A DNA stretch of 64,000 bases, taken from Thuidium tamariscinum (taxonomy: Eukaryota; Streptophyta; Bryopsida; Hypnales; Thuidiaceae). Location: assembly GCA_947034885.2 (NCBI GenBank), contig OX344755.2, positions 24,993,052-25,057,051 of the forward strand. The letters are read 5' to 3'. Shown in pieces: positions 23,750 through 45,400 of the stretch; the stretch's first letter is position 1, and every line of letters begins with the position of its first letter. The notes beneath the pieces were generated by a model. That model saw only the letters and a program-made list of their open reading frames with translations, searched no databases and was not told the origin of the DNA. Made by a program: the position numbers and the translations under genes.

Positions 23750-26700
23750 TGACTGTATGAGAATAATATAAAGTTAAACATTTTTTGTCAATTCATATGT
23801 GCCAATTAAACGTTTTTTTTGAGTCAATTTGGACTTTTTGATTTGGTTATTGTTTCTTGTAATTTTTCTATTAAGCATGTATTTTCACACATTGAAAGTA
23901 TATATTTCAATGTTGAATGTTTTGTATGAATTATGAAAGCAAATTTCTAGCTATCAAATTCAAAGGTCTTTGAAGCAAATCTTCTATAAGGTTGTTTTTG
24001 CTATATTTGCACATTTTTCATATGCTAAAGTCAACAATGTTATATACACTATTAGGAAACCCTTGAAGTATCAATGGTGTAAATATTATTTTAATTTTTA
24101 TAACACACATTGTCTATCATTCATTTTCTTATTTATTTGAACTGCTATCTTTACTTCAGCTTCTATATCTTCAATAAATCTACATTTTCTAAAGACTCCA
24201 TTTTAATTTTTATTGACCAAAACAATTTGATCTAGGACCTAAAGGACTAAATGTGGTTTGAGAGCTTGTAATACATGAATTGTTTGTTGAGAATGGCTCA
24301 ACTATCTAAAAGCTTAATGAAACTATATGGTAAATTAATCCTTAATGCATCTACAAGGAGGTAAAACACATAAAGAATTATAACATCTCTCTAAGATGAT
24401 AAAGTTACTTGACCACAGATGGATGGATTATAGTAATACACACACCACCAATGTCTAAGTTTGAACTTACTAAGTTAAGGCCACAAGTGCCTTTTATTAC
24501 TTTGCATAATCATTTACAATGTAAAATAGAGATGGTTTTGAGTTTTTACTTTCATAAGCATCACTAAAAATCTAAATTTTAATTATCTTCTAACATAAAT
24601 TCTAGTCAATGAAACATTTCTTCATAGAAGGTCAAAGCACCTAAGATTGACACTTTCTGTGGCCCTAATTTAAATGGATTGTCCAAATAAGGATTTTTTA
24701 GTTAGATTGTAGAGAAAATCAACCCAAGTCATTTTGCAATTTTTTGACTTTTATGCAATATTCTATAAATTTTCAAAGGTGAAAGCATTTTTTACCTATT
24801 CATCTAACATTAATTGAACTCCTTCTAAAAGGACCCCCTTCAAGCTAAAGGTGATTTAACGTCTATTGGTTTCCTCAAAGAATTTTATCATTCCTATTGG
24901 ATATTTTGAAGAACTTATAGTAGTTTTGGAAGATTTAGTGGCTCCTTTGCCTTTTATTTTATTTTTGCTCCTTCTAGGAGACCTATTAGATGGCGCAAGT
25001 CAAAAATAAACAAAATTGAATGTAAGGAAATGAGTATCAGATAAAGAATTATGATTATAAGACAATCCAAATATTACAATGAGTAAACATCATTTTTATT
25101 GCTCATTTGATGGTACAAATGCATTGGGCTTAAAATAGATTCATAAAGTGGTTTGATAAATGAATTTTATAATTTTATTTACTTTAAAAAAGTAGTCTAT
25201 GCCTCCAATTGATAGTTTTTTCATTCTCATAACCACCCAAAAACATTATTATAAGCCAAGCCAAAGCTTTGACATGCAAAAATCAATATAAAAAAAAAAG
25301 TAAAAAAGGTTGAAGTTAAGTTCTGAAAGGGGTCATGCCAAGCCAAAGCTCCATTGTTGGTCAACAACTAAGTACGTATGATGCAACAATTATAGGAAAA
25401 TTTTGATATAAACCATAGTTTTCCTAGTCAAGGTTCTAGGGTGAATCTCTAATATTGAGAAATCCTATACAAAAGAGATAATATAAAACAACAATAAAGA
25501 AACTCGCAAAAAAATAATGATCCAAATTGAGCTCCCAATTCCCATACCTTCTTTATGGATTTAAAAAAGTCTTTATTAAGGTATTGATATTTAAATTATG
25601 CTAATAATAGATTCTTATACATCAAGAGATGGAAAGGTCAAGCACACCTAATTATTGCACATTCTTCCTAATTGCATAGGTATGCACCTCCATTATTTAT
25701 TTAAAACCAAAACCAAAAATAAGGTACAATCACCTATATTTGATGACATAAACTATTTCAAAACAAATGACAAGCAAATGTAGTGTAGTGAAATTTCTTG
25801 TCACATAAAGACATAGGAAATATTGGGATTGTGAGTTTTTTTTAATTTTATTACTGAAATTGAAATCAATATGAATTTTGGGAGCCCAAAAGTGCTTCAA
25901 ACCCATAGACAATGTCTAAAGTTTTCTAACTCAACTTATAACTTTGAAAAACAAAAAAAATACACATTCTTAGAAGAAGAAAACACATTCTAAGATAGAG
26001 AGCCCTTCTTGGTTTGAAATAGTGCACTCTAATTGTAGGCCATGACTCCTTGATTTAAAATAGCTAGTTCTACTTTAGTCATTTTATTAATTAGTTTATT
26101 AATTTGTGCCACATGAATATCAAGAAAAGAATGGTAGCTCTAGATTTAGATATTGAATTGAAGAAGACTTTTGTATTGTGATGTAACAATGTCAATAGAC
26201 ATAAGGGTTGTGATTAAGTTCATCTTATAAATTGTCTATAAACATTTTAGATACATTATTGTCAAAAAGATGATGAGGCCAAAAATAGACAATGAATGAC
26301 TTCTAAAATTATGTAGTCTAAATGAAAATGCATCTTCCAGTCTGGAGGTGGAGTTCCTTTATAAAAGCTCAAGTTGCCTTTAGAAGGTCAACTTTTAATG
26401 GCCTTGGAGGCCCAAAATGGTCTTTGGATGACATGAAGGACTTTTCAAAGGTTGGAAAACAATATGTTTTTATCTTTTTTTTAGAAGGACTCCATTGAGC
26501 ACTAACTTTTGCAAAGAAGTGTTGTTGTAAATCCTCTCTATGGTATTGCTAACATTTCTAAATAGGTACATGCTTGATCCATTGTTTTCTATGTAGTGTA
26601 TTTTGGCAACTTCAAGCTCCTTGCTCTTGATGTGAGTTTGAGCCTTCAAAACAATTTAAAAAGCAAAATTGAAGACCAATTTATGAAATGAAAATTTGAA

Positions 26701-27405
26701 TGTGTTGTCCCTACTCCAACTTGAAATTTTGAATGATTTTTGAAAATTGAATATTTTTATTGCAATTCGAATTTGGGGTCAATAACCATGGTCTCTTGAT
26801 TATGTAGGAAGCTACGATAAATGATTTTAATCCATAATATTCTACTTCATCATATACACCTATAGAAAAAGTTTCAATTTTTTTTTAAATGATTGTATTT
26901 GATATGAACTTTCTTCACTTTTTGTTAAATAAATCTTTGTAATTTCAAATCTTCACAAAAAAATATGAATACTTTATGACCGTCCAATAAAAACATTTGA
27001 TTTCATCTCTAGAAAATAAAGAATAAAAAATTCAAGAATAAATGTTTTAGAGTGTTAGGACTTTGCAATTCATTTTTATAGTCACATGTTTGTTCTTACA
27101 CGGTTAAAAGTCTCCAGTATTTACATTAAATATTGAAATTAGGTTGCCCCTTACTAATTTCTCAACATTCCACACTATATAAATAATTATTGTTACTGTA
27201 GAAGAATGCACTACTTTTGAATTAGTGATATGATGTAGTTGGAAATCATAAATTTCCATGTGTACAATTGAAAGTATTTGTAAAAACATTTGTCAACTTT
27301 GATGGCTTTTAGAATAACTTCCTTGGGGCAAGGAAACCTACTATATGTATAGAGGTATGTTTTGTTTGGCAAGTTCTTGCCCAAATATGTTATTACAATG
27401 ATTTA
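23750..27405. other. Long AT-rich non-coding stretch
   Basis: No gene is recognised. Around 25790-25935 the sequence resembles the interior of the TTAA-flanked element at 29.0 kb (shared AAGTGCTT(C/T)AAACCCATA), so a decayed copy lies there without clear ends. Confidence 0.5.
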
Positions 27406-27410
27406 AGAAA

Positions 27411-27689
27411 AAATGGAGGTATTCCTTATGCCATTTTTCAAACCACATGGTCTGCACTGAAAACTAACATCTAGGACAAATATAGATTTCAAATATCCAA
27501 GACTCATGTAGATTTTCAAAATCTATGACGGTTTTAGATTTCAGACAACGCAATCTAAAACATCTTGGGTAGGAATAGATTTCAGACATCTACAATATAT
27601 ATAAATTTCAAAAATCTATGACAATTTTAGATTTCAGACCGCATAGTCTGAACTATCAAAAGTGTCAAACTAAAGGAATACTGCCATTT
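27411..27689. mobile_element. Small inverted-end element (279 bp)
   Basis: The left end AAATGGAGGTATTCCTT and the right end AAGGAATACTGCCATTT are inverted with two mismatches. A further inverted pair, ATGGTCTG / CAGACCGCAT, lies inside. The interior repeats TAGATTTCAGAC and AATCTATGAC(G/A) units like those inside foldback elements A and B. No clear target duplication. Confidence 0.55.
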
Positions 27690-27730
27690 AAACCAAATTC
27701 ACCATTATTTTTCTAAGGTTGACAATTTGG

Positions 27731-28955
27731 CAACGATGCTAGAGTATGAGTGGGGAGCAATGAGCGTTGAGCGTTGAGCAATGAGCAATGAAACTTGAAT
27801 GCTCATTGCAAAAATGTTTTCTAAAAATAGATATATTAGAGAAATAAATAGTATTATCAAATCCAAAAATAATAATGACAAAAAAATTTTAATTTTAAAT
27901 TTTTTTAAAAATCTACAAAAAAATTATATAAAATAGTTGATAGTATAATAAAAGGTTGCATGAATGAACACCCATTCATTCATGTGTGAATGAACTTCAT
28001 CCATGTCATCCATCCATCATCCATCATTCATCATTCAATTTCCAAATTGTTAAAATTTTTGCAACTCATTATAAGCTTCTTTGAAACCAAAGAGGCTTTG
28101 AACCATCTGTCCTCTTTAATATCGTCTCCCTAAAAGCCTCTTTGGAGCCAAAGAACTCTCCTAGTATAGGCTTCTTTAGAACCTAAAGAATGCTCCTCGA
28201 ATTCAAGGAGCTTTTCCTTAGTGCCAAAAGGCTTTTTTTAATAAGGCTTTTTAAATTCATAAAAGGCTCCTTGAATCCAAGGAGCATTTTTTGGTGCCAA
28301 AAAGGTCTTTTATTGAAACCACTTTGGAACTAATATAAGGGTACTTCAAATCAAAGAGCCCTTCATTTGTGCCAAAAAGCTCATTTAAAGCATCTTTGAA
28401 TCAAAGAGGCCTTAAAACCATCATTGCTTTTTAATATTGTCTCCCTACAAGCCTCCTAGGAATTCCTAAGAGCCTCCTCGGAACCCAAGGAAGGCTCCTC
28501 GGTACCGAGGAGCCTTTTTTGATACCCAAAATTTCTTGCAATGAAGGCTCCTTGGAATCCAAAAAAGGCTCCTTGGATCCGAGGAGCCTTTTTTGGTACC
28601 CAAAACTTCTTACAACGAAGGCTCTTTTAAACCCAAGGAAGAGTCTTCGGATCTAGGGAGCCTTTTGTTGATGCCAAAAAGTTCTTTCGATGAAGGCTCT
28701 TTACAACCCAAAGAATAATCTACATCCATAGTTTTTAATTTTTTCATCTACATTTTCCATCTACATTCATTTGGTATTATTTTCATCCATCTAAAGTAAT
28801 GTATGAAATAAGGCATTTACATCTAAAGATTTATTTTTTATAATATTAATTTTTAAGTATTCGTTCTTAAATTTTTTTCTTAAAATTCTTAACGCTCAAA
28901 CCTTCCCGCTCAATGCTCAATGCTCAACGCTCATTGCTCATACTTTAGCAACCCT
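27731..28955. mobile_element. Hairpin-rich MULE-type MITE, copy 2 (1.23 kb)
   Basis: It is flanked by GACAATTTGG (27721-27730, 28956-28965), a 10-bp target duplication different from that of copy 1, which proves independent insertion. The ends, the ~7-bp subterminal arrays and the hairpin core match copy 1 throughout, with small indels. The core includes GGCTCCTCGGTACCGAGGAG, a perfect palindrome that is less perfect in copy 1. Confidence 0.85.
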
Positions 28956-29003
28956 GACAATTTGGAAGGCATGTAGGAATTTTTTTGGTCTTTGGCATAT
29001 TAA

Positions 29004-29424
29004 GGTAGAACCGCCTATACCCGATCATCTAAGCAATTTTGGAATAGATCACGAGGAATGTGACACTATGCAAATTTTTCTCACATAGCAAGATAAGAAA
29101 GATGGAGATTGCAATTTTTTCATAATTTTATTCCCAAAATTGAAATTACTATAATTTTTAGAAGCCAAAAAGTGCTTTAAACCCATATCCAATGTTTAGA
29201 GTCTTCTAATTCGGATCATAGCCAAGACTTCTTTTCCAATCGGTACTTTCCACACACTTTATGACACTTTGGGACATGTGTCATGACCTTATTAGTCCCA
29301 ACCTTGAAAATGGAGGAAAAGTACATTCCAAGCTTTGATTGTAAATCTCTTTTAGCCTTGGTTGGAAATAGCCACATCCTATAGGTTGGGTATAGGTCCT
29401 TGATCGGGAATAGGTGGTTCTACC
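29004..29424. mobile_element. piggyBac-like MITE flanked by TTAA (421 bp)
   Basis: The inverted ends GGTAGAACCGCCTATACCCG and CGGGAATAGGTGGTTCTACC differ at two positions and abut TTAA on both sides (29000-29003, 29425-29428). TTAA target sites are typical of piggyBac and Kolobok elements. TTAA is its own complement, so it could belong to the inverted repeat. Non-coding interior. Confidence 0.75.
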
Positions 29425-29984
29425 TTAAGAGGGCACTCCTAATTTTGGATTGATTCTCTCCAATCATGCGTGAATGTCTTCCTTTTTCAAATTTTTAGAA
29501 ATAATTGCAAAATAATTAAAATTTTTTTGACATCTTCCAAATTTTCCTGAGTTATTTACTAACCTGGCCTACACGTACTGTAATTGTAAAGGCAGCCTAA
29601 TTTCTCATTTTCACAATGCTATAAAAATAGAGAACAACACTAATTATCAACCAACACTATTTACCATTTTTTATAGCATTTTTTGCTCTACTTGCCTTTG
29701 GTGGCACCAATCCCATGAAAATTTTATAGGCCACATCACTCATTGCCAAAACCAATTGGGCAAAAGGAGCACCATTCTCCAAAAGTCAGACCAGGTCTCA
29801 ACAAATTTTTTTTACTATACAGCTGAAATAGTGTTAAATTGAGTTAATAATGATCTAACACTAACCTTGCAAATCACAATTAATGTTAGCTCAGCTAATT
29901 AGTGTAGCCAACACTATTTACCAATTTTAGTGTAGTTAACTAAGTGTATCTGCCTGTGTAATAAACGAAAAACTCAAACATCCG

Positions 29985-31523
29985 GCTTCTGCCCAATCGG
30001 TCGTACCGACTTATGCTTCCCCCGAACGTGCGGTTCTCCGCCCGGTGAGACTCCCCAGCAGAAACCATGCAAGCTCCCCAGACACCCGAGTACGGAACTA
30101 CGGACTACGGAGTAACTTGCTGTCTTCGCAGCAACGACCTGCCATTAACTTGCTTCCACCTTCATTGAGTTGGCCGCCAGGGCCGGAATCATCGAAAAAT
30201 GGGGCGCAGATTCGGCGGGGGAGCCCCAGCTGATGAAGGACGCGGGCCCCCAAACCCGGACGGCGACGGAGGACGGACACTCCAGCGGTTCAGCCATTCC
30301 AGGCCTCCATCGATATCGCCCTGGACTCCTCATCACGACTTGCTTCCATCAATGGCACGTCGTTGATGGCATTCAACTACAACATTAAGTTACAACAACC
30401 GCCCTGGCTATTCCCCCGTCGATCCGCCCCAATTTAACTTAGTTCAGTTCAATTGATGATTTCTGTCCGATCGTCCCAACGTCGTCCTGTGCTGCAGCCC
30501 AGTGGACGGTCGGGACGCAAACTTGCTTTCGCCGAGCCCAGGGAGTCCACTCCTGGTGCCCCAGCGCACTGAAGCTTCTATTTAATGCACTCCACACGAG
30601 GACCCCAAGGTTTTGAGCGACGCGAGAGAGGCACTGGGTAGCTCACTGCTTGCTGGTCGTCCCTTGACGGATCCACACTATGCAGGCACTCCCGATGTTG
30701 AATCTATCGATGCGGAGTTAGTAGTGTTCTCTTACGATACGCTCTAGAACTTCAGTCACGTATTTCTTGGTGTCGACTGAATCTGTTGTTGCGGATTCGT
30801 CTCTCGCTCTCTAAAATTTCAGGGACCTTCGGGTATTGAATCTGTCTGTGCGGACCAATCTCTCTAGAACTTTAGGGACTTCTCGCTGTTAAGTCTTTTG
30901 GATGCAGAGTAAGTTCTCTCTCTCTGGAGCTTCAGGAACATCTGGGAGCTGAACTGAATCTATCAATGTGGAGTAAGCTCTCTGTTTCTCTTGAGCTTCA
31001 GGGACCCTCTTGGTGTTGATTCTGTCGATGCGGAGTAAGCTCTTACTCTGTGGAGGGACTTGGACTAGGGGTGCCTGGCGCCTGGGATTTAGCAAACGGT
31101 GAAGCAATGGAGGGGGGAAGCCAGGGGTGGCGGATTAAGAGGCCTCGACGGTGGACACAGAGCTAGAAGCACGGCCGGTGAAGGGAGGGAGGGTGGGCAC
31201 TTATTATGTACTGCGGTTTCGAATAATTTGGAAGGCGCAGTCGATCACCGAGGAACCGGACGACGCTTGAGACTTTGGTGAGGGGATGGTGCATACATTG
31301 TGTTGATGAGGAGCAGGGGGGTAAGATTAGGCATGGACGGTGGGCACAGATTGGCAACGACAAGCGCAACCGCAGGTCACAGTCCTCTCACGAGTCCTGG
31401 AACTGATCATGTAGAAGTGTAGTTCAAGTGGATACAAGCGTGCAATGGTTGTGTAGGAGCGAGTGAATCTTCTTCTTCTTCCTTAAGTCTTGAGGGGTAG
31501 CCGAGGTTTGCTGAGGTGGGGGG
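29985..31523 (+). promoter_or_regulatory. GC-richer region upstream of the receptor kinase (promoter and 5' leader)
   Basis: Composition changes sharply from AT-rich to GC-richer at about 29.98 kb and stays so up to the start codon at 31524. Short ORFs on both strands show no family resemblance and are probably chance products of GC-rich DNA. The most economical reading is promoter plus 5' leader of the downstream receptor kinase, but an unrecognised non-coding transcript is possible. No core promoter motif is claimed. Confidence 0.4.
30691..31054 (+). repeat. Degenerate ~60-bp tandem repeat, about six units
   Basis: The units follow the pattern GGGACCnTCnGGTGTTGAAT, CTGTCGATGCGGAGTAAGCT, CTCTCTCTNGAGCTTCAG, with lengths of roughly 53-66 bp. 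Starts are near 30691, 30755, 30821, 30873, 30933 and 31000. The T/C-rich tail plus the CAG/TAG-like unit ends resemble repeated splice-acceptor signals. It lies 0.5-0.8 kb before the receptor kinase start codon. Confidence 0.75.
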
Positions 31524-40993
<9,470 letters not shown>

Positions 40994-42400
40994 CAAAACA
41001 CACTCAACATAATTGACATGGACTCGGCAGTTTTTCAACTGCCAAAACTGAGATAGACGTCCTTTCAAAATTAGAACAGGTTTAGATTCTAGTTGTACAA
41101 CACTCTGCCAGTATAACGAAGATTTACCAATTTAGTGAAATCACCTTAGATTCATGATGTTCTGCTAATTTTCAATGGCAATAAAATACAGCACTTGGTC
41201 TGCTTGTCAGTGAATTTGATATGGAAAACGAACGCTTCTCAATCATCTATTTTCATTCTGCAACTGAACCTAGTAACCTGTCTACGATTTGTGTCGAAGT
41301 CTGAGTGATGGTTGCAATCAGATGCATTGTATCATGTCAAGAGAGTCTCTTTAGTTGTGGTCCTCTATGTTTCGTATGATGATAACCACGTAGACCTGCT
41401 GGAGCCAAGTATATGGAGTTGAATTTTGTAGTGCATAAATGGAACTACGTACGAACTATTCTCTTAATGTTTCAACTTTTCAATGTTTGGTTCCATTGAC
41501 AAGTGTACAGTGTTCAGTTTGCTTCTTGTACGCAGTTAAGGTCCATAGGCCGAAATTAGTTTGTGGTCTTGGAGGTGGACAGGTGTAGCAGCTTATAACA
41601 TTCTCGGCGACGCTATGCTTTCAGGTTGATTTCAGTCCCTTCAACAACGTCAAGAGACCTGAGACTATTTGAGCTGGAACTACATGACATTCTTGGGGAG
41701 CTTCCTTAACACCCTTGGGTTGCGGAAATCCCTACAAGGATCACTGTTGAGCAGGCATGGCAGGATGCAGAGCTGGATCAAGGACTTCAGTAACGAAGAT
41801 CTGAACAATTTTGGGTAAGCTGAGGATCTGCATTTCGTCAATTCTACTTGTCATTTCGTTTCTGATTTCTGGGGTTCAGTTCAGTTGGTAACTTATTTTG
41901 AACTTGCCATGTTCATTTTTGCTGCACATTCATCACTGGTGATTGGGAGTTGTGTTAAAATGCCAATTTTTGCAGTAATATATAACGTGTTTCAATGAAA
42001 GTGGGAAGATTATCAGATCATATCCAACACCACCGACGAAGTATCGTCTTGTAGCTCTTGTTTTGTCTACAATGTTTACATAAATTTTGAAAGGTGCTAA
42101 AACCCATGGTTCTGATTCATAGAGTAAGCTTTATTCTGATTCTAATTAGATATTGCTAAGCCTTCTTCTGAAGGATTTTATGATGTTTCTGCAGGTTGTG
42201 TTTTGGGCACGCCAAAATCCACTGTTTCTAGCTGAGGCAGAGCAAATGCTTTCATGGGGGTGCAGGGGTGCACTGTCCAATCACGGATGGACACGTGTAT
42301 TTGAACCCACTTTTGGGCTCCAATTCCAAATCTGTTTGCTGGAGGTCCTGGCTTGTGTAACACCAGAGGGAATGAGATGAGGTCTATGGCTCTCAGGAGG
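40994..42400 (+). other. Downstream region of the receptor kinase; possible 3' UTR and small spliced ORF
   Basis: An AATAAA-type signal lies near 41180. Further on, an ATG at 41684 opens 43 codons to a GT donor at 41815. Joining to the TTTCTGCAG acceptor at 42194 continues the frame to a stop, giving about 55 residues (starting MTFLGSFLNTLGLRKSLQGS). That length is easily reached by chance, and no family is recognised. It may be a small gene, a spliced 3' UTR or nothing. Confidence 0.25.
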
Positions 42401-45400
42401 GTTAATTTCTTTATGCCAACCTTTATTCTTACGGTTTCTGCAATGATTTGGGAGCCCATGATCACTAGTAGTCTAAATTGAATGTTATGTTCATTGTTTT
42501 TGAGAAATGAGAAACTTTTTTGCAATTTAGGTGTCATTTAGTCGTAGGATTTGAGTAGGATTTTTGAGGTGTAAGGTGGGGACATCCAAAATCACCACTT
42601 TGACTACATGGGCCAATTTTTATTATTTGAGTGATAAAATTTTGTTTCTTTCTCATTGAAAGTGATGAGATTTTAATGCACCAAAGAATGCTTCATTTGG
42701 GTATTGTATGCAAATTGTTATGAAGGGTCCAAGTTTTTTGGCAGATGTTCTAAAACTATTTCATCTAGAGTGGATATGTATTGATTTATGAGATGAATAT
42801 AGTATCAATGACCACCAACCCCTTTTTTTTTCAATTTTTGAGAAAGTGGTAAGAGGGTGATTACTTGTAATTTTGTGAAGCATTGTGTTTCTACATCCAT
42901 CCATGTTTTGAACCAAATAACACTTTTCAATCATAGCAATACATTTTTTCACCCAAAATTTGACAATTTTATCTATATTTTGAATAGAAATGAATTTTTT
43001 TGGCATAAAAAGATTACCTTCATCTTGAAAAAAATATAAATCTATTTTAAAAATTGAAGTAGTGTAGTCTATCACTACGGAGCCAAAAAAAAGAAGGATT
43101 AATGACCACTTCATTAAGTGGCACTTTAACTCTAAAGTCCCCTCATTGGATATTTGGTGTCTAGGCAAGCTCTTTTGATTTCATTTTTCAACATTAAAAA
43201 GAAGTTTGAAAAACACTTCATGCTGAAAATTGATAAGCATTTTAAAAATATGATCTTTTTATCAATTAATGGTTGGAAGTAAGCAACCAATTTCCTTCGA
43301 AATAAGTTATTTTTTTTCATTTTATAGAATGATTCAATTTTTTGAAAGATATGATTTATTTCATTTTAATAAATTCTTCTTCTTAAAAAAACTCTAATGC
43401 ATTGGATTCATTTTTTAGCCTAATCATTACATTCCTCAAAAATATCAAAAACAAATCCTATGTTAGAGTTGAGCTTGTGAAGTGATGTACTTGTTGGTTT
43501 TGCAAGAAGGCGTAAGAAGGGTAATTTGGACTTTCAATGGGCCAAAGATTCTCAAACTAAGGTATGAAGATGAAGAGGATCCTAAAGTTATGGAGGCATT
43601 TGATTGTGTTTGGGCACTGCTTGTAGGAGGGTCTAGAATGAAAAGAGAGGAGATACAAATATAATTTCAATAATGTTCATTGCTTTTGTATATGTTTATG
43701 GGGAATATAATTGTCACCGTATACATGGTTTAAGCCTTTGGAGTGGAAGGGTTTGTAAATTCAGAAGTTTCAAAAGCTCTAAATCTTATCCGTGCCAATT
43801 GTATTAAAGAGATTTTAGAGAAGGAGACCCAACACATTAATACTAGAAGAATTCTTCTTCCAAACCCATGCTTGCAAAATGGGCTTCTTGAAGGTTGTCA
43901 TAAATTGCAAACTCTATAGAGTGAGTAGGGTTTTGTGATTAGTTTGTGCTACTTTGGATGCAATGCAAAGTTTATCCAAAAGGTTCTTTAGGGATTGATT
44001 TGTTGATTTTTATAAACCAACTAGCTAGGTTCTTTTATATTTCAAATTTTGCTTTTGAGGTAGGTCATCTAGACTGTTCTCTTTGGGTGGATTACGTTCT
44101 ATCCAGAGATTTGAATCCTCACATGTAACATAGGTACATGAATTCATCATTGATGATTTATGCCTTTTATGTTTTGTCTAGATTATCTATTCATGTGTGG
44201 TTGTGTAAGGATTTTAGTTTTAATTGTAATTCTACAAGGCATGTTGCAAAATAAATTAGCACCTTAGACTGTTAGAATAAGTACTTCAATGTTTTAGTAC
44301 CTTCTAGGCAGTTTTATTATATTGGTAAAAATGAGCATTTTCTTGCAAAATAAACACCCTTGCTACTCATACACTATAAAATAAGGCTTTTATTTGAATT
44401 CATTTAGCAATATTTGATACCAAAAATTTAATGAAATATTCTACTATAAATTCAAGTATTATTATTATCTTCATCATTTAGTTTTTAGTAGTAGCCAAAA
44501 GTTCATGCAGGCCATGATGTGTGGATTGTAGAGCTATGTGGTATGATTAAAATTGTTGGAGGAGCCAAGACTAAAATCATTTGGGTGATTGTGTACGATA
44601 TCTACACCTAAAATTGACCTTGTTAAAATGTTGATTTCTATTCTTTAATTATAGAAAATGAACAAATAAAAAACCCACTCTAATTGTGACATTTAGGAGA
44701 TTGATTTCAGTATAAAGTGAAAGACTAAAGTATATCAATGGAGAATTGGTGTCTAATTTCAGCACTAAATGGATCCATTTTAGTAAGTGATAAGTGGTAG
44801 AAATTTGTTTAGTACCACACAACATTAATCACAACAGTGTTAAGTTTATCATGTATATCTTACAAAATGGATGCATACATTTCATGGCCTAAAGCATACT
44901 CATTTTCAACACTCATGCACAATTGTTCAAGCATTCAAGCACAATGATTTAAGCGTTCAACTAGGAAATTGTAGCACTTGGTTGATTCAAACATTTTCCT
45001 TACATATTTAGACTTATTTTGTATAACATTATTCCATAGAGTATCTTGCATTCAAAATAATTTTTTTTTGGAGAAACATCATTCCTATAGTCTTTTAAGT
45101 ATAGTCCTAGAAATAAGATTATAGGTGATGATCTTTAAGGAGATTTTCAATCCAAATTTACTACAAACACGAATGTTATGGCAAATGCCATGATATTGTG
45201 GTAGACATTATTGTTGTCATAAAAATATGGGTTGTCACATTGAATGTCACCTAAAATCCATCACTTAAAATACATGTTTCTTATAGTGTGATTAGATGTC
45301 TTAGTTCTTCACAATGGATTTGATTAGCTAGGGACAAAATGTGTATTTGTACCCATTTTGTAATCTACACAACAACCTAAATTTAGATGTATGTTTTACA

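Noticed and set aside
29600-29960. Repeated CCAACACTATTTACCA and TTAGTGTAG words suggesting another inverted element
   Set aside because: The words recur at 29651 and 29906, but I could not define paired ends or a target duplication.
42178-42537. 119-codon minus-strand ORF
   Set aside because: No recognisable motif, and it overlaps the possible 3' region of the receptor kinase on the other strand. Length alone is not convincing.
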